Shown here: positions 36,938-46,651 of the stretch, piece by piece | Layout: each line of letters starts with the position of its first letter | Position numbering within the stretch: position 1 is the first letter of the stretch | Source: Alphaproteobacteria bacterium | GTDB lineage: Bacteria; Pseudomonadota; Alphaproteobacteria; UBA6615 | Direction of reading: 5' to 3' | NCBI GenBank assembly: GCA_021774445.1 | Contig: JAJFJA010000015.1 | Span: 310,001 to 374,000 of the forward strand | DNA: 64,000 nt | Notes under the pieces: model-generated | Databases searched by the model: none | Seen by the model: only the letters and a program-made list of their open reading frames with translations | What the model was told of the DNA's origin: nothing | Position numbers and translations under genes: made by a program

Positions 36938-39790
36938 CTAGCCGTGGGCGCCGAAATGGTGGGAGATGGCGAGCCCGATGCGGCGGGCCAGGTCGTAGGC
37001 CCGTTCCATACCGTCGATAAAGGTCTCGTTGAGCTCTTGATAGCCGCTGTAGGGGTCGGCGCGGTAGCTCGCCGGCTCGGTCAGGCTGATGTCGCCCTCA
37101 TCAGGGGACGCGACGGGGAAGGCCACCCGCAGAAGTTCGAGGGCCGGCGGCATATCAAGGCGGAGGATGAGCTTGAGGATGTCATCGTGGGAGATGTCGT
37201 CTCGGGTCGAAAAATGGGGGATGCGCATGGCCAGCAGGAAGATATGCATGATGACGGCGATGCGGATCGCGTGCAGTAAGTCGGTGTCCATCCGTTCGTC
37301 CGCGGCCGGCCGAGGGTCGAGGCCGATAGCGTCGAACAAAGTGTGGAGGTCGAATTCATCCTCGCGCAGCCGGTGGATGGCGCGGCGCATGGCGGTACTA
37401 CGGTGATCGTCATCGAGCAGGCGCACGAGGTGCCGGAAGTTCTCGTTGTGGTCGGCTTCGCCGCCGGCGTGAACACGGGCGGACCAGTAGCCGGGGTCGA
37501 GTAGACTGGCATAAGCGGTGACCGCGCTGAGGCTGCCATGGCGTTTGATGTGGGCGATCAGGTCCATAAAGGAGAGCAAGCGCGGGGAGCGCTGGCAGGT
37601 GTCGATAAATCGCTCGCGCTCCATCTGCGTCGCCGAGCCGATACCCCCGACCGCATGGGCGACATAACCGAGCTGCTGCAAGATGGCGTTGTGTGGGATG
37701 GCGCGCAGATGGAGGGCGTCCTGGCCTTCCGGGGGAATAATTTCATGCTGCCGCCGCGACCGGCGGGAGCCGGTATTGAACAGCAGATGGGTGCCGAAAG
37801 AGGCTAGGAGGATACGATAGTCGGTGTCTTGTAGCAGGGCCTCATGCCAAGCCTTAAGGCGGAGGAAGAAGTCCAGACTTTGGTCGGTGTCGGCGTAGAA
37901 TGGGTCCTCGGGGTGGTCATCCGGGTCCTCATAGGCGGCCTGCAGCAGGCCGAATAGGGTGGCCCGGGCGAGCCGCGGCCGGGCGAAGAGCAGATAGCCG
38001 TCGCCGCCCTGGAAGCTGGTCTCATGCACAAGCGGGATGCCGGCGTCCTGATAAAGCCGCCGCGCCGTCGGGCTGAGAACGTAGGACAGGCGGTCCTGGA
38101 GGCTGGCCGGGTGGCCGCCGCGGCCGACGGATTCCCCGTGGGTGTTGAAGATCACAACCTCGACATCGGTCAGGCCGCGGGCCTCGAGCAAGCGGGCGAG
38201 CTTCATATGCAAGCGTTCGATGGCAAGAGTCGCGGCGACTTGGCCGATATACCGGCCGGCGTCGGAGAAGCCGGTCTGGATGGAGAGCCTGCCGCGGGCA
38301 TGGACGTAGTCGCGGTAGGCTTCGGTCTCGAGGAGCTGATCCACCAGACGGGTACCACGCTCCAGGGCGTCCGCGGTTTCGAACAGCGGCGATATGTCTA
38401 CGCGATCCTCGATGGCGAAGAGTTTCGCGAAATACAAGGCGGTCAGCACGGTCAGCGGCTGTTCGCACTCGGCGATGAGGAAACGGATCGGCGTGTCGCT
38501 GTCGACATGCTTGAGGATCTGAGACAGTAATATGAACTGGCGCTTCGCCGTGGCCCGCTCCAGCAGCAAGGATCCGAAGTTGACCGTTTCCGGCTCCGCG
38601 ACACGGATCAGGTCGTTGAGCCGCGCGGTCAGGAGCCGCGAGGGCACCTCCAGATCATTAACGTCGAGAACCTTGCGGATGGCGTTGTGAAGCTGGGCGG
38701 CGTTGATGCGTAGGTGGATGTGGGCGGTGCCGAAACCTACATTGGCCACTTCGTCTCGTAGGACCATGATTTCACGGCAAAAACCGTCGGCCTCAGCGGT
38801 CGAGATGGCGGCGTCGAAACGTTCCAATAAAGCCTTGCGGTTGGTCAGACGACGCTGATTGCCGTCGGTCAGGCGATTGGCGGCAGGCGCCAGCGCCGCG
38901 GCGTGCTCTACCTCGCCGTCAAAGGCGCGCAAGTCGCCTTCGGCCACCGTGATCGCGGCATCGAGCAGGTCGATGGCCGCAACGAGTGGCGCGGCGCCGG
39001 GATCACGATCGTTCGTGCGGGCGAGACGTTGGATCGCGTCGCGGTAGTGGATGAGCTGGGTGTGCTTTTCGGCAATGCGATGGCGCAGCGAGTGCCACCA
39101 ATGGATGTCGGTGCGGCCATCGAGGTCGTAACCGACCCAGGAGGCACAAGTAGAGATCTGGGTGCGCAGTTCGCGCCAATTATCGGGGTAGAGGGATGCC
39201 GATTCCTCGAGCAGAATGCGGGTGTAATCGGCATTGGCCGTCCGCCATTCGACGATCGTGGCTTGGGCCAGGCGGTGCTCATAGGCGATGTCGATGGTTT
39301 GCTGGTTGCGGTGGGGCAGTGCGGTCAATTCACCTTGCAGCCAGCGCTGACGCTCGGGGTCGTCGAAGCTCTCGGCGAGTTTTGCCAGCAGGCCGGAGAG
39401 CGTTTCGGAGATGGCGAATGTCGGATGAGCGGTGAACACCACGCCGACCCGAGCGCGCTGCCATTGAGCGCTGAACTCCTCGAAGGGCAGGGAACCGCCC
39501 TGCGCCTGCTTTTGAACGAAGGCGCGCAGCCGTTTTTCGTCGCCGGCTTGGGGCAGGTCAAGGTAGCGGGCCAAGCGATTGGCGCGTTCGCGGAAGGCAT
39601 CATCGCTGAGGCGTTTGACGAGTTCGTCCAGGTCGGTCAGGGACCGCTGGCCGGATTCCAGGTCGCGCGAGATGCGAAAGGCCAATGCGGCAATCGGGTT
39701 ACGCTGGGGGTCGTCTTCGACACCGGCCCGAAGCTCTGCGAGTTGCTGGCGGTAATCCTCGTGCCACCGGTCCGAGCGATGCTCGGTCAT
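36938..39790 (-). CDS. divergent phosphoenolpyruvate carboxylase-family protein
   Basis: 950 residues. The order of PEP carboxylase landmarks is kept but several are altered: VFTAHPTF near residue 115; THGESVGRGGHP (H..GRGG-like); QTGFSDAGRYIG in place of the GYSDSGKDAG loop; SFQGGDGY for the TxQGxx loop; SRRSRRQHEI for RPSRR; and LRAIPHN for LRAIPWxF. Basic PEPC function (PEP plus bicarbonate to oxaloacetate) is plausible, but key loops are changed, so activity is uncertain. It lies upstream of metG by 80 bp, same strand. Confidence 0.75.
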   Translation of the reverse strand: MTEHRSDRWHEDYRQQLAELRAGVEDDPQRNPIAALAFRISRDLESGQRSLTDLDELVKRLSDDAFRERANRLARYLDLPQAGDEKRLRAFVQKQAQGGSLPFEEFSAQWQRARVGVVFTAHPTFAISETLSGLLAKLAESFDDPERQRWLQGELTALPHRNQQTIDIAYEHRLAQATIVEWRTANADYTRILLEESASLYPDNWRELRTQISTCASWVGYDLDGRTDIHWWHSLRHRIAEKHTQLIHYRDAIQRLARTNDRDPGAAPLVAAIDLLDAAITVAEGDLRAFDGEVEHAAALAPAANRLTDGNQRRLTNRKALLERFDAAISTAEADGFCREIMVLRDEVANVGFGTAHIHLRINAAQLHNAIRKVLDVNDLEVPSRLLTARLNDLIRVAEPETVNFGSLLLERATAKRQFILLSQILKHVDSDTPIRFLIAECEQPLTVLTALYFAKLFAIEDRVDISPLFETADALERGTRLVDQLLETEAYRDYVHARGRLSIQTGFSDAGRYIGQVAATLAIERLHMKLARLLEARGLTDVEVVIFNTHGESVGRGGHPASLQDRLSYVLSPTARRLYQDAGIPLVHETSFQGGDGYLLFARPRLARATLFGLLQAAYEDPDDHPEDPFYADTDQSLDFFLRLKAWHEALLQDTDYRILLASFGTHLLFNTGSRRSRRQHEIIPPEGQDALHLRAIPHNAILQQLGYVAHAVGGIGSATQMERERFIDTCQRSPRLLSFMDLIAHIKRHGSLSAVTAYASLLDPGYWSARVHAGGEADHNENFRHLVRLLDDDHRSTAMRRAIHRLREDEFDLHTLFDAIGLDPRPAADERMDTDLLHAIRIAVIMHIFLLAMRIPHFSTRDDISHDDILKLILRLDMPPALELLRVAFPVASPDEGDISLTEPASYRADPYSGYQELNETFIDGMERAYDLARRIGLAISHHFGAHG

Positions 39791-39970
39791 GGGAACGCCT
39801 CCATAGCGGGGAGTGGGTCTGTCGCTTGCCGGGCCGTGGCCGCCAAAGCTGGGTTCAAATAGCGCGCCTCGCCGTGGCAGTCTAGCGGCGAGGCGTGACG
39901 GCCTGCTGAAATGGCCGGCGATCCGGGCGCAGCCGCTGGGCCGATCTGCGGGCCAGAGTCGGGCGAACCG

Positions 39971-40198
39971 CTAGCAGCAGGAAGATTTGTCCGCCTTGCC
40001 TCCGCTTTGCTGGATCGGTGGGCAAGGGACCGTTCCGTATGAGCAAAACACGCAACAGTCGCCTGCCAAGGGCTTCAACACAGCCGCACATCCCCGGCAA
40101 TCGTAGAAATATTGGCAGGCGTCGGTCGGCATCGACTCAACCGCCTGATGGCCGCAATCGGGGCAAGTGATTGTAGAGTGGCTTTGGATGGCAGTCAT
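39971..40198 (-). CDS. GDCCVxC-domain protein
   Basis: 75 residues with eight or more Cys: an N-terminal CPDCGHQ knuckle, then CQYFYDCRGC, and the signature GDCCVFCSYGTVPCPPIQ near residues 45-63. In some organisms members are selenoproteins; here the position is Cys. Such small proteins occur near metal or thiol-redox genes and are presumed to bind a metal or do thiol chemistry. Start ATG 40198. Confidence 0.85.
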   Translation of the reverse strand: MTAIQSHSTITCPDCGHQAVESMPTDACQYFYDCRGCAAVLKPLAGDCCVFCSYGTVPCPPIQQSGGKADKSSCC

Positions 40199-40224
40199 GA
40201 TGATAAGGTAACATGCGGCTGGCG

Positions 40225-42507
40225 CTAGGCACCCGCTGTTCCGGGTGCAGCCGAAAATACGCGGCGCGCGGGGATGGTCACGTAGACGGTTGTGCCCTGG
40301 TCGGGAATGCTATGCAGGGTCAGGCTGCCGCCGTGGGCTTCGATGAGGGATTTTGCCAGAGGCAACCCTAAGCCTGTGCCGTCTTTGCCGCGGCGCATTG
40401 CGCCTTCGATGCGGCTGAACGGCTGCAAGGCGTATTCGGCCTGCTGCGGGGTCATGCCGATGCCGGTGTCTGAAACAACAATATAGAGCTCTCCATCGCT
40501 CGCTTGGGCATCGACCAGGATCCTGCCGTCGGGCTTGTTGAACTTGATGGCGTTCGAAAGGATGTTCAGCAGGGCCTGCCGGATCGCGCCTTGGTCGACC
40601 CTAATCATTGTTGAATCGGTCGCGTTCGCGGTATTCATGAGGTCGATATTGGCGTCCGATGCACGATCGCGCATAGCGTCCACGCAGCCTTCGACGAGCG
40701 CGAAAGCGGTGACGTCTTCCTCTTTAAGGTCGGTGAAGGCTCCTTTGTCGAGATTGGCGTATTCCAGAATTTCGCTGATCAAATGCAACAGATCCTTGCC
40801 CGAAGCTGCGATGCCGCTGGCATAATCAAGTTGCTTCTCGTTTAGCGGCCCGGTGTAGCCTTCGCGCAGCATTTCAGCGAAACCGATGATGTGGTTCAGT
40901 GGCGTGCGCAGCTCATGATTCATGGTTGCCAGAAAGTCGGATTTTGCCCGAGCGGCCTGGAGAGATTCTTCCAGTGCGCGATGCTTCATCGCATCCATGC
41001 GCTTGCGTTCGGTGATATCACGGATCGTACAAACCAAGTTGCGCTGAACCGAGGCGGCGATCTGGCGGTTGATCCGGCCGTGATTGACGGCAACCTCGTT
41101 GACCAGCAGTTCCAGTTCAATTCGGTCCCCGTCGGGTCGCACGCCGATGACCTCATGCGGGATACCATCGGCGGCACGCGGATCCGACGCCGAGAGATGT
41201 TCGAGAAATATTGCCGAGGTTTCGTCGGTAGCCGGCACGAAGAGAGCCTGGACCGGCGATTCCGGTGCAGTCATCTCCTTGCTGAACAGGCGTGCGCAGG
41301 ACGGATTTGCAGCAATGATTCCTCCCGCGTCATCGAGGATCAACACGCCATCGGCGCTCTGCTCGACGACGGTCTGCAGCAAGGCCCGCCGGCGATTGGC
41401 CGCAATACCGTCCAGAATAATTCGCAGGTGTTGCTGATCGATTCGCGAAAACAGGCTGATGCCGAAGGTAAGCGTCAAGGCGAACAGAATGACTGCCAGA
41501 TCGACCATGATCGGCATGTAGTGCTGAACTACAGCCGTGGCGACAAACCCACTGAGGGATGTGACGGTCGTCGCCATCGTCGCCTGCCGCCAGCTCCATC
41601 TGGCGAAGGCGGGTGTGAAGATGACGACGATGGCAGAGGCCAGGAGCAGTGTCAGAATCGGGTGAAGTGATTGTAAGGCGCGATCTTGCAACAGCGATTC
41701 CGCCGCAATCACGTTGAGCATTGGACCCGAGAGGTTATGCCATATCGGCACCGCAAGCCGATCGCCCAACTCCACTGCCGTGGCGCCAATGATTATGGAC
41801 CTGTGCTCGATCTCAGTCGGGTCAAAATCGCCGCGCCATACATCGATAAAAGAAATGCGCGGAATCGTGTCGGGCCGGATCCCGTAATCTATCGAGAACA
41901 GGTTGCTGGCGAATCTGTCGATGCCGGTGAGCGCCGCGGCTATGGACGCGTAGTCATGGCCATCGATGCTGCTAGTCGCCCGGTAGGATCGCACCAAACC
42001 GTCGGCATCGGGCCGGACGTTTATGGAGACCAACTCCGCATATTGGCGGAATCGGTCGATTGGGCGAGTCGCGTGAAGATAGGGCTCACCGGCCGCATCG
42101 GTGCCGACCTGCTGGAAGACGGATAGGCGGACCTTATCTCCGTTGCGGCGCAACGCCGCTTCGAAGGTTGCATCATTGCCGGCTTCCGAGGCGGCACTAA
42201 AGTCAATGTCAAAAGCGACCTGTCGGGCGCCCGCAGCGACAAGGTTTTCCAAGGCTGTCGCGTAGTGTCGGCGCGGCCAAGGCCAGACGTCCAACTCCGC
42301 CAGGCTGCGCGCGTCCATTTCGACGAGCACGATCTGCTGTGAAGCGGCCCGCGTTGCCGCCTGGAAACGGACGTCCGCGAGTTCTCTGTCAACGAAGCGC
42401 AGTAGGCCCGTCAACTGAAGAAGGGCAACGGCGACGATGATTAGGCCGTAGGTCCGGTAATGGCGTGGTTGTCCTATCGATGGCTCAGCGGTGGTCGTTT
42501 GGGCCAT
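40225..42507 (-). CDS. CHASE2-PAS sensor histidine kinase
   Basis: 760 residues. N-terminal helix, then a periplasmic CHASE2 domain (about 35-280: ELADVRFQAATR, VAFDIDF), a group of three transmembrane helices (about 285-350), a PAS domain (about 380-500), HisKA (phospho-His in MNHELRTPLNH) and HATPase (NAIKFN, VSDTGIGM, GTGLGLPLAKSLIEAHGG). It is 23 bp after the FecR-like gene, a common pairing in which FecR-domain proteins sit near CHASE2 kinases. It would phosphorylate an unknown response regulator; none is adjacent. Confidence 0.92.
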   Translation of the reverse strand: MAQTTTAEPSIGQPRHYRTYGLIIVAVALLQLTGLLRFVDRELADVRFQAATRAASQQIVLVEMDARSLAELDVWPWPRRHYATALENLVAAGARQVAFDIDFSAASEAGNDATFEAALRRNGDKVRLSVFQQVGTDAAGEPYLHATRPIDRFRQYAELVSINVRPDADGLVRSYRATSSIDGHDYASIAAALTGIDRFASNLFSIDYGIRPDTIPRISFIDVWRGDFDPTEIEHRSIIIGATAVELGDRLAVPIWHNLSGPMLNVIAAESLLQDRALQSLHPILTLLLASAIVVIFTPAFARWSWRQATMATTVTSLSGFVATAVVQHYMPIMVDLAVILFALTLTFGISLFSRIDQQHLRIILDGIAANRRRALLQTVVEQSADGVLILDDAGGIIAANPSCARLFSKEMTAPESPVQALFVPATDETSAIFLEHLSASDPRAADGIPHEVIGVRPDGDRIELELLVNEVAVNHGRINRQIAASVQRNLVCTIRDITERKRMDAMKHRALEESLQAARAKSDFLATMNHELRTPLNHIIGFAEMLREGYTGPLNEKQLDYASGIAASGKDLLHLISEILEYANLDKGAFTDLKEEDVTAFALVEGCVDAMRDRASDANIDLMNTANATDSTMIRVDQGAIRQALLNILSNAIKFNKPDGRILVDAQASDGELYIVVSDTGIGMTPQQAEYALQPFSRIEGAMRRGKDGTGLGLPLAKSLIEAHGGSLTLHSIPDQGTTVYVTIPARRVFSAAPGTAGA

Positions 42508-42530
42508 GGCCGCTGCTCGGCGCTACCGGA

Positions 42531-43511
42531 CTACCGTTCGGACTGACAAGCGTTGGGATCAGAAGCGGGATAGATGGCGGTCGCCGACCTGGTTGCCTCT
42601 GACACAGTATTGCAGAGCGGGTTCAGTCGCGCTTGATGCTTGCCGTTGCCGTTGGAGCCGCCGTTGCCGTTGCCGTTGGAGCCGCCGTTGCCGTTAGAGC
42701 TGTCGCTGGTGCCGCTGTTGCCGTTGCCGGTGTTACCGTTGGAGCCGCTATTGCCGTTAGAGCCGCTGTTGCCGTTAGAACTGCCGCTGCCGCTGTTGCC
42801 GCTTTTGCTGTTAGAGCCGCTGTTACTGCCGCTGTTGCCGTTAGAGTTGCTGTTACCGTTGCCGGTATTATTCTTTACATTCTCGACTTCCTCGGCTTGG
42901 GCCGGAACCGCATCGAGAAGGTGTGTTCGGCGATCCCAGAAGCGGTTGTCTGCGGCGGGCGTTTCGATTACCTGGACCGATCCCGGCTGATCGCTTCGGA
43001 CGCTCGCGGATCGGCCAGGTAGTACGTCGGTGGTGCCTTCTCCCGCAGATGAACTTGCCGCAACGACCCCTTCAAGTACAGTGAGCTCACCGTGAGACGC
43101 ATCGACAGTGATTGCGAAGCGGGTACCTTTGACACCGGCGATCAAATAGGGTGTTTCGACTTGAAAATGCTCCTTCGGGCGCCGCGTGACGTCGAAAATT
43201 GCCTGCCCGAACCGCTGAATAATGCGCGTAATACCGTTGTTCCCCGGCTCTTCCGGTATTTCGATCTCGCTTTGACCCAGTAGGATTATGGCGTTGCCGC
43301 CTTGGGCCAATGCCACCCGACTGCCGGTGCCGCTCGAGACGATGGTACCGGGGACCAACTCGTCGCCGGTTTGGAGCGACCGGGAGCCATGGACGGCCGA
43401 CGATTCCGCGGTGCCGCGAAGCTCTACGACTGTCCAGGACGAGGCCGACGAGCTGTTTGCGGCCAATAAAGAAAAAAGGGCGAGCGCAGCGGCTCCGGCT
43501 AGCTTCTTCAT
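42531..43511 (-). CDS. FecR-domain protein with Ser/Asn/Gly repeat tail
   Basis: 326 residues from ATG 43511 (MKKLAG signal peptide, ending near SSSAS); ATG at 43523 is an alternative. The FecR-like domain covers residues about 30-180 (SASSWTVVELRG; VETPYLIAGVKGTRFAI). Residues about 215-300 are nearly pure Ser/Asn/Gly with SNGN/GNSG periodicity. The C-terminal end contains two cysteines. FecR-CHASE2 pairs are thought to sense periplasmic signals. The tail looks like an extended, flexible linker. Confidence 0.85.
   Translation of the reverse strand: MKKLAGAAALALFSLLAANSSSASSWTVVELRGTAESSAVHGSRSLQTGDELVPGTIVSSGTGSRVALAQGGNAIILLGQSEIEIPEEPGNNGITRIIQRFGQAIFDVTRRPKEHFQVETPYLIAGVKGTRFAITVDASHGELTVLEGVVAASSSAGEGTTDVLPGRSASVRSDQPGSVQVIETPAADNRFWDRRTHLLDAVPAQAEEVENVKNNTGNGNSNSNGNSGSNSGSNSKSGNSGSGSSNGNSGSNGNSGSNGNTGNGNSGTSDSSNGNGGSNGNGNGGSNGNGKHQARLNPLCNTVSEATRSATAIYPASDPNACQSER
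42650..42870. repeat. low-complexity GNS-coding trinucleotide-type repeat
   Basis: Imperfect repeats of about 9-18 bp (accgttgccgttagagccg-like) on the plus strand, which encode the Ser/Asn/Gly tail of the FecR-domain protein. The length is likely to vary between strains by slippage. This is not a CRISPR: the units are in-frame codons with no spacers. Confidence 0.7.
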
Positions 43512-43658
43512 ATCCACACTCATTGAGAAGACATGTGGCACAATGATGAGCCGAAACGGTTAAATAGAGATGTAACGACGGTAGAATGAAGGTGCGTTCG
43601 TGCGACCTTTGGTTGGACTCAAATCTTGCGGTAACACTGATCAATGCGGTAAAAATAA

Positions 43659-43672
43659 GTAATAATTATTAC
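43659..43672. promoter_or_regulatory. perfect 14-bp AT palindrome upstream of TTC38-like gene
   Basis: GTAATAATTATTAC lies 37 bp before the ATG at 43710, in an AT-rich patch. A perfect palindrome at this position may be a binding site for a dimeric regulator; the regulator is not identified. Confidence 0.45.
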
Positions 43673-43709
43673 GTAATCTATTGAGATTATCTCAGCGAGG
43701 AGGAGACGG

Positions 43710-45029
43710 ATGCAAGATATGCGGGGTGTCGCTGTTAGTGGTGCGAGCGCAAAGGCGCTCGACGCCTTCGAGACGGCGTTGGCCGAACTGCAATGCTACT
43801 CGGCCGATCCGGTGGCGACAGTCGATTCGGCGGTCGCCGAAAGTCCGGATTTCGTGATGGCGCACTGTATGCGTGCCTATCTGCATATCTTGGCGACGGA
43901 GCGCCCGGCGATGGCCGAGGCACAGTCGAGCTACGACGCGGCGAAAGATCTGTCGGCCAATGATCGCGAACGCGAACACCTTGCGGCCGTCCGCGGTTTT
44001 CTGGCCGGAGACTGGCGCGCCGGGATCGAAGCGCTGGAGAACGTGCTGATCGGGCACCCATGGGACATTTTGGCCTCGCAGGTTGCCCATGTGAGCGATT
44101 TCTTCGTCGGCGATTCCCGCAGCCTCCGCGATCGGGTGGCACGGGTATTGCCGGCCTGGAGCGATGATATGCCGGGATATCACGCCTTACTCGGTATGCA
44201 TGCATTTGGCCTCGAGGAATGCGGTGATTATGGCCGGGCGGAGGAAAGAGGACGGGCGGCGTTAGCCCGCAACACGCGCGACTGTTGGGCCTTGCACGCG
44301 GTGGTTCATGTGATGGAGATGCAGGGACGCGACGACGACGGTATTCAATGGTTGACGTCACGCGAGGAGGATTGGGCACCCGACAATTTCTTTGCCGTTC
44401 ACAACTGGTGGCATCTGGCACTTTATCATCTCGAGTCCGGCGATTTCGACAAGGTGCTGGCGCTCTATGATCGTCCGATCCGGGGCGAGCGATCCGAGGT
44501 CGTGTTGGACATGGTGGATGCCTCGGCGTTGCTTTGGCGTTTGCATCTTCGCGGAGTCGACCTCGGTGAGCGATTGTCGGCGTTGGCGGACGATTGGGAG
44601 CCGCGCGCCGACGGGGGGTTCTATGCCTTCAACGATGCGCATGCGGCCATGGCGTTTGCCGGTTGTGGGCGACTGGATGCCATAGACCGGATGGTTGCAA
44701 CCATGGAACGTCGGTGCGGCGAGCCTGGAAGTAACGCGATGATGACAGCGGATGTCGGATTGCCGGTGGTCAAGGCAATCCGTGCCTTTGGACAGGGCGA
44801 TTATGACACCGCCGTGGCGCTGCTGCGACCGATCCGGAGTCGTGCGCATCGGTTTGGCGGCAGCCATGCCCAACGCGACATCTTGGACCTGACGCTGATC
44901 GAAGCGGCGCTGCGCGCTGGACAATTTGGACTGGCGCGCGGGCTGGCGAGTGAGCGCTCGCAAGCCAAGCCCCATAGTCCCTTGGCGCGGTTGTATCAGG
45001 AGCGGGCCGCGGCGGGTCTAAACAGCTAG
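43710..45029 (+). CDS. TTC38-like tetratricopeptide protein
   Basis: 439 residues, no signal peptide, helical repeat protein of the TTC38 group: ALDAFETALAELQCYSADP near the start, MPGYHALLGMHAFGLEECGDY, and the highly conserved ALHAVVHVMEMQGR and HNWWHLALYHLE segments. Its strong GAGGAGGAG ribosome site precedes the ATG. Function is unknown in bacteria. Cytosolic; likely monocistronic or with the MFS gene 33 bp downstream. Confidence 0.85.
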   Translation: MQDMRGVAVSGASAKALDAFETALAELQCYSADPVATVDSAVAESPDFVMAHCMRAYLHILATERPAMAEAQSSYDAAKDLSANDREREHLAAVRGFLAGDWRAGIEALENVLIGHPWDILASQVAHVSDFFVGDSRSLRDRVARVLPAWSDDMPGYHALLGMHAFGLEECGDYGRAEERGRAALARNTRDCWALHAVVHVMEMQGRDDDGIQWLTSREEDWAPDNFFAVHNWWHLALYHLESGDFDKVLALYDRPIRGERSEVVLDMVDASALLWRLHLRGVDLGERLSALADDWEPRADGGFYAFNDAHAAMAFAGCGRLDAIDRMVATMERRCGEPGSNAMMTADVGLPVVKAIRAFGQGDYDTAVALLRPIRSRAHRFGGSHAQRDILDLTLIEAALRAGQFGLARGLASERSQAKPHSPLARLYQERAAAGLNS

Positions 45030-45062
45030 AAGCAGCCGTGGCTGCCGTGTAGCTTGGCGGCC

Positions 45063-46235
45063 ATGGCACAACAGATCGACGACACCGGGCTGGCGAGCGG
45101 CGGCGCTCAACGGCGCTTTTTACTCGCGGTGGGCAGTATATTCGCGGCCAGTGGTTTTGCGCTGGCGAACTGGTTTCCACGGATTCCCGAGACCCGGGAA
45201 GCGTTGGGACTGAGTTATGACGCGCTGGGAATAGCGCTGTTCGGCCTGGCCGCCGGCGCCATGATGTCGATGCCGGTGGCAGGATGGCTCATCGGCCGCC
45301 TCGGCAGTCGCGGTATCGCGATCGTCACCGGTCCGGCGGCGATGCTGTCGCTGATTCTGGTGCCACTCGCCCCGAATATGTTGGCGCTGGCCGGTGCGCT
45401 TTTGCTGTTCGGCGGGTTTGTCGGTGCGTTGGACGTGGCGATGAACGCCAATGCTTCGGCCGGCGAGACACGCTACGGTCGGCCGGTTTTGTCACGGCTG
45501 CATGGTATGTTCAGCGCCGGTACGTTGATCGGCGCCATATCGGGTGGGGCCGCCGCCACGGCCGGGATTCCCCTGGAAGTTCATTTGGCGGGCGTCGGCG
45601 TGGCTCTGGCCCTGCTGATTGTCCTCACATGCCCGGGGTTGGTCCGCGACCAGCCGGACCGGACGGCCGCGCCGTCGGTGTTCGCGCTGCCACGAGGGCC
45701 GCTACTGGCGCTTGGCGTGGTCGCTTTTGCCGCGTTGCTGATTGAGGGGGCGATTGGCGATTGGAGCGCAGTTTATTTGCGCGACCGCTTCCTTGCAGGC
45801 CCGGAGATCGCGGCTGCCGGCTACATCATGTTCGCCGCCGCGATGACGGTTAGTCGGTTTGCGGGGGACTGGCTGATCGGTAGGGTCGGCAGTATTTCGA
45901 CGGTGATGCGCAGCGCCGGGTTGTTGATGGTTGTCGGCATGGTCCTTGTTCTCGTCGGGCCGACCGCGCCGTGGACGCTACCGGGGTTCTTGCTGGTCGG
46001 CGCCGGGGCGGCGGTGGTCTTTCCGCTGACGATCCGGGTGGCCTCAACCGTCTCCTCGCTTGCCGTCGGTACGGGGATTGCGGCCGTGGCTATGGCCGGT
46101 TACACGGGCCTCCTCGTGGGACCACCAATAATCGGTTTGGTGGCTTCGTGGGTCGGTTTGCGCGGGGCCCTGGGCCTACTGTTGCTGTTGGCCATCATCG
46201 TGGCGCTGTTGGCGAGCCGGTTTGGCGACGACTAG
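45063..46235 (+). CDS. MFS transporter
   Basis: 390 residues from ATG 45063, twelve hydrophobic helices. Motif-A-like loop WLIGRLGSRGIAI between helices 2 and 3 and its second-half copy WLIGRVGSISTVM. The GALDVAMNANA segment in helix 4 is typical of the YbjJ/FucP-related branch. Substrate unknown. Overlaps the convergent DUF123 gene by 60 bp at the 3' end. Confidence 0.88.
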   Translation: MAQQIDDTGLASGGAQRRFLLAVGSIFAASGFALANWFPRIPETREALGLSYDALGIALFGLAAGAMMSMPVAGWLIGRLGSRGIAIVTGPAAMLSLILVPLAPNMLALAGALLLFGGFVGALDVAMNANASAGETRYGRPVLSRLHGMFSAGTLIGAISGGAAATAGIPLEVHLAGVGVALALLIVLTCPGLVRDQPDRTAAPSVFALPRGPLLALGVVAFAALLIEGAIGDWSAVYLRDRFLAGPEIAAAGYIMFAAAMTVSRFAGDWLIGRVGSISTVMRSAGLLMVVGMVLVLVGPTAPWTLPGFLLVGAGAAVVFPLTIRVASTVSSLAVGTGIAAVAMAGYTGLLVGPPIIGLVASWVGLRGALGLLLLLAIIVALLASRFGDD

Positions 46236-46625
46236 CTCGACCGGCAGCGACACGAGATGCGCCGGGCAGCGACGGCAGTCGGAACTGCCGAAACGCGGGA
46301 TCGGCACGGCGACGCCGGGTCGGGCGAGCAGGTCGTCCAAGATCTCGCATTCGCTGCTGTCGGGCTCCAGGTGCAGTTCGACGATCGGGGCCTGAGCGGT
46401 CAGTCGGTCGATGTGCCAGTGCGGGGTTTTGGTTCGGTCGAGGTGGCGGGCAATGCGTGCCCGCAAGCCGCCCGGCCCGTAGGCGCTGCCGCAATAGGCG
46501 AAGTATCCCGGCAATAACGTGGCCGGCCGGCGGCCTGGCAGCGCGATGTTGAGCGGGTGGGGCAAGCTGACCACCAGTCTGTAGGCGCCGACGACGGCGG
46601 GGATATCGGTGGGTTCAATGTCCAT
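46176..46625 (-). CDS. DUF123/GIY-YIG-like protein
   Basis: 149 residues from ATG 46625. GAYRLVVSL and GYFAYCGSAYGPGGLRARIARHL carry the GIY-YIG-like core, and HWHIDRL follows, as in DUF123 proteins. A Cys pair (SSDCRRCPAH) is near the end, possibly zinc-binding. Function unknown, nuclease fold presumed. It ends in a 60-bp convergent overlap with the MFS gene. Confidence 0.85.
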   Translation of the reverse strand: MDIEPTDIPAVVGAYRLVVSLPHPLNIALPGRRPATLLPGYFAYCGSAYGPGGLRARIARHLDRTKTPHWHIDRLTAQAPIVELHLEPDSSECEILDDLLARPGVAVPIPRFGSSDCRRCPAHLVSLPVELVVAKPARQQRHDDGQQQQ

Positions 46626-46651
46626 GGGCCGGCAGAGGTAGGAGCCGGGCA

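Noticed and set aside
42650..42870. CRISPR-like repeats in the FecR gene, and 99-bp repeats of the precursor
   Set aside because: Both are in-frame protein repeats with no unique spacers, and no cas genes are present.
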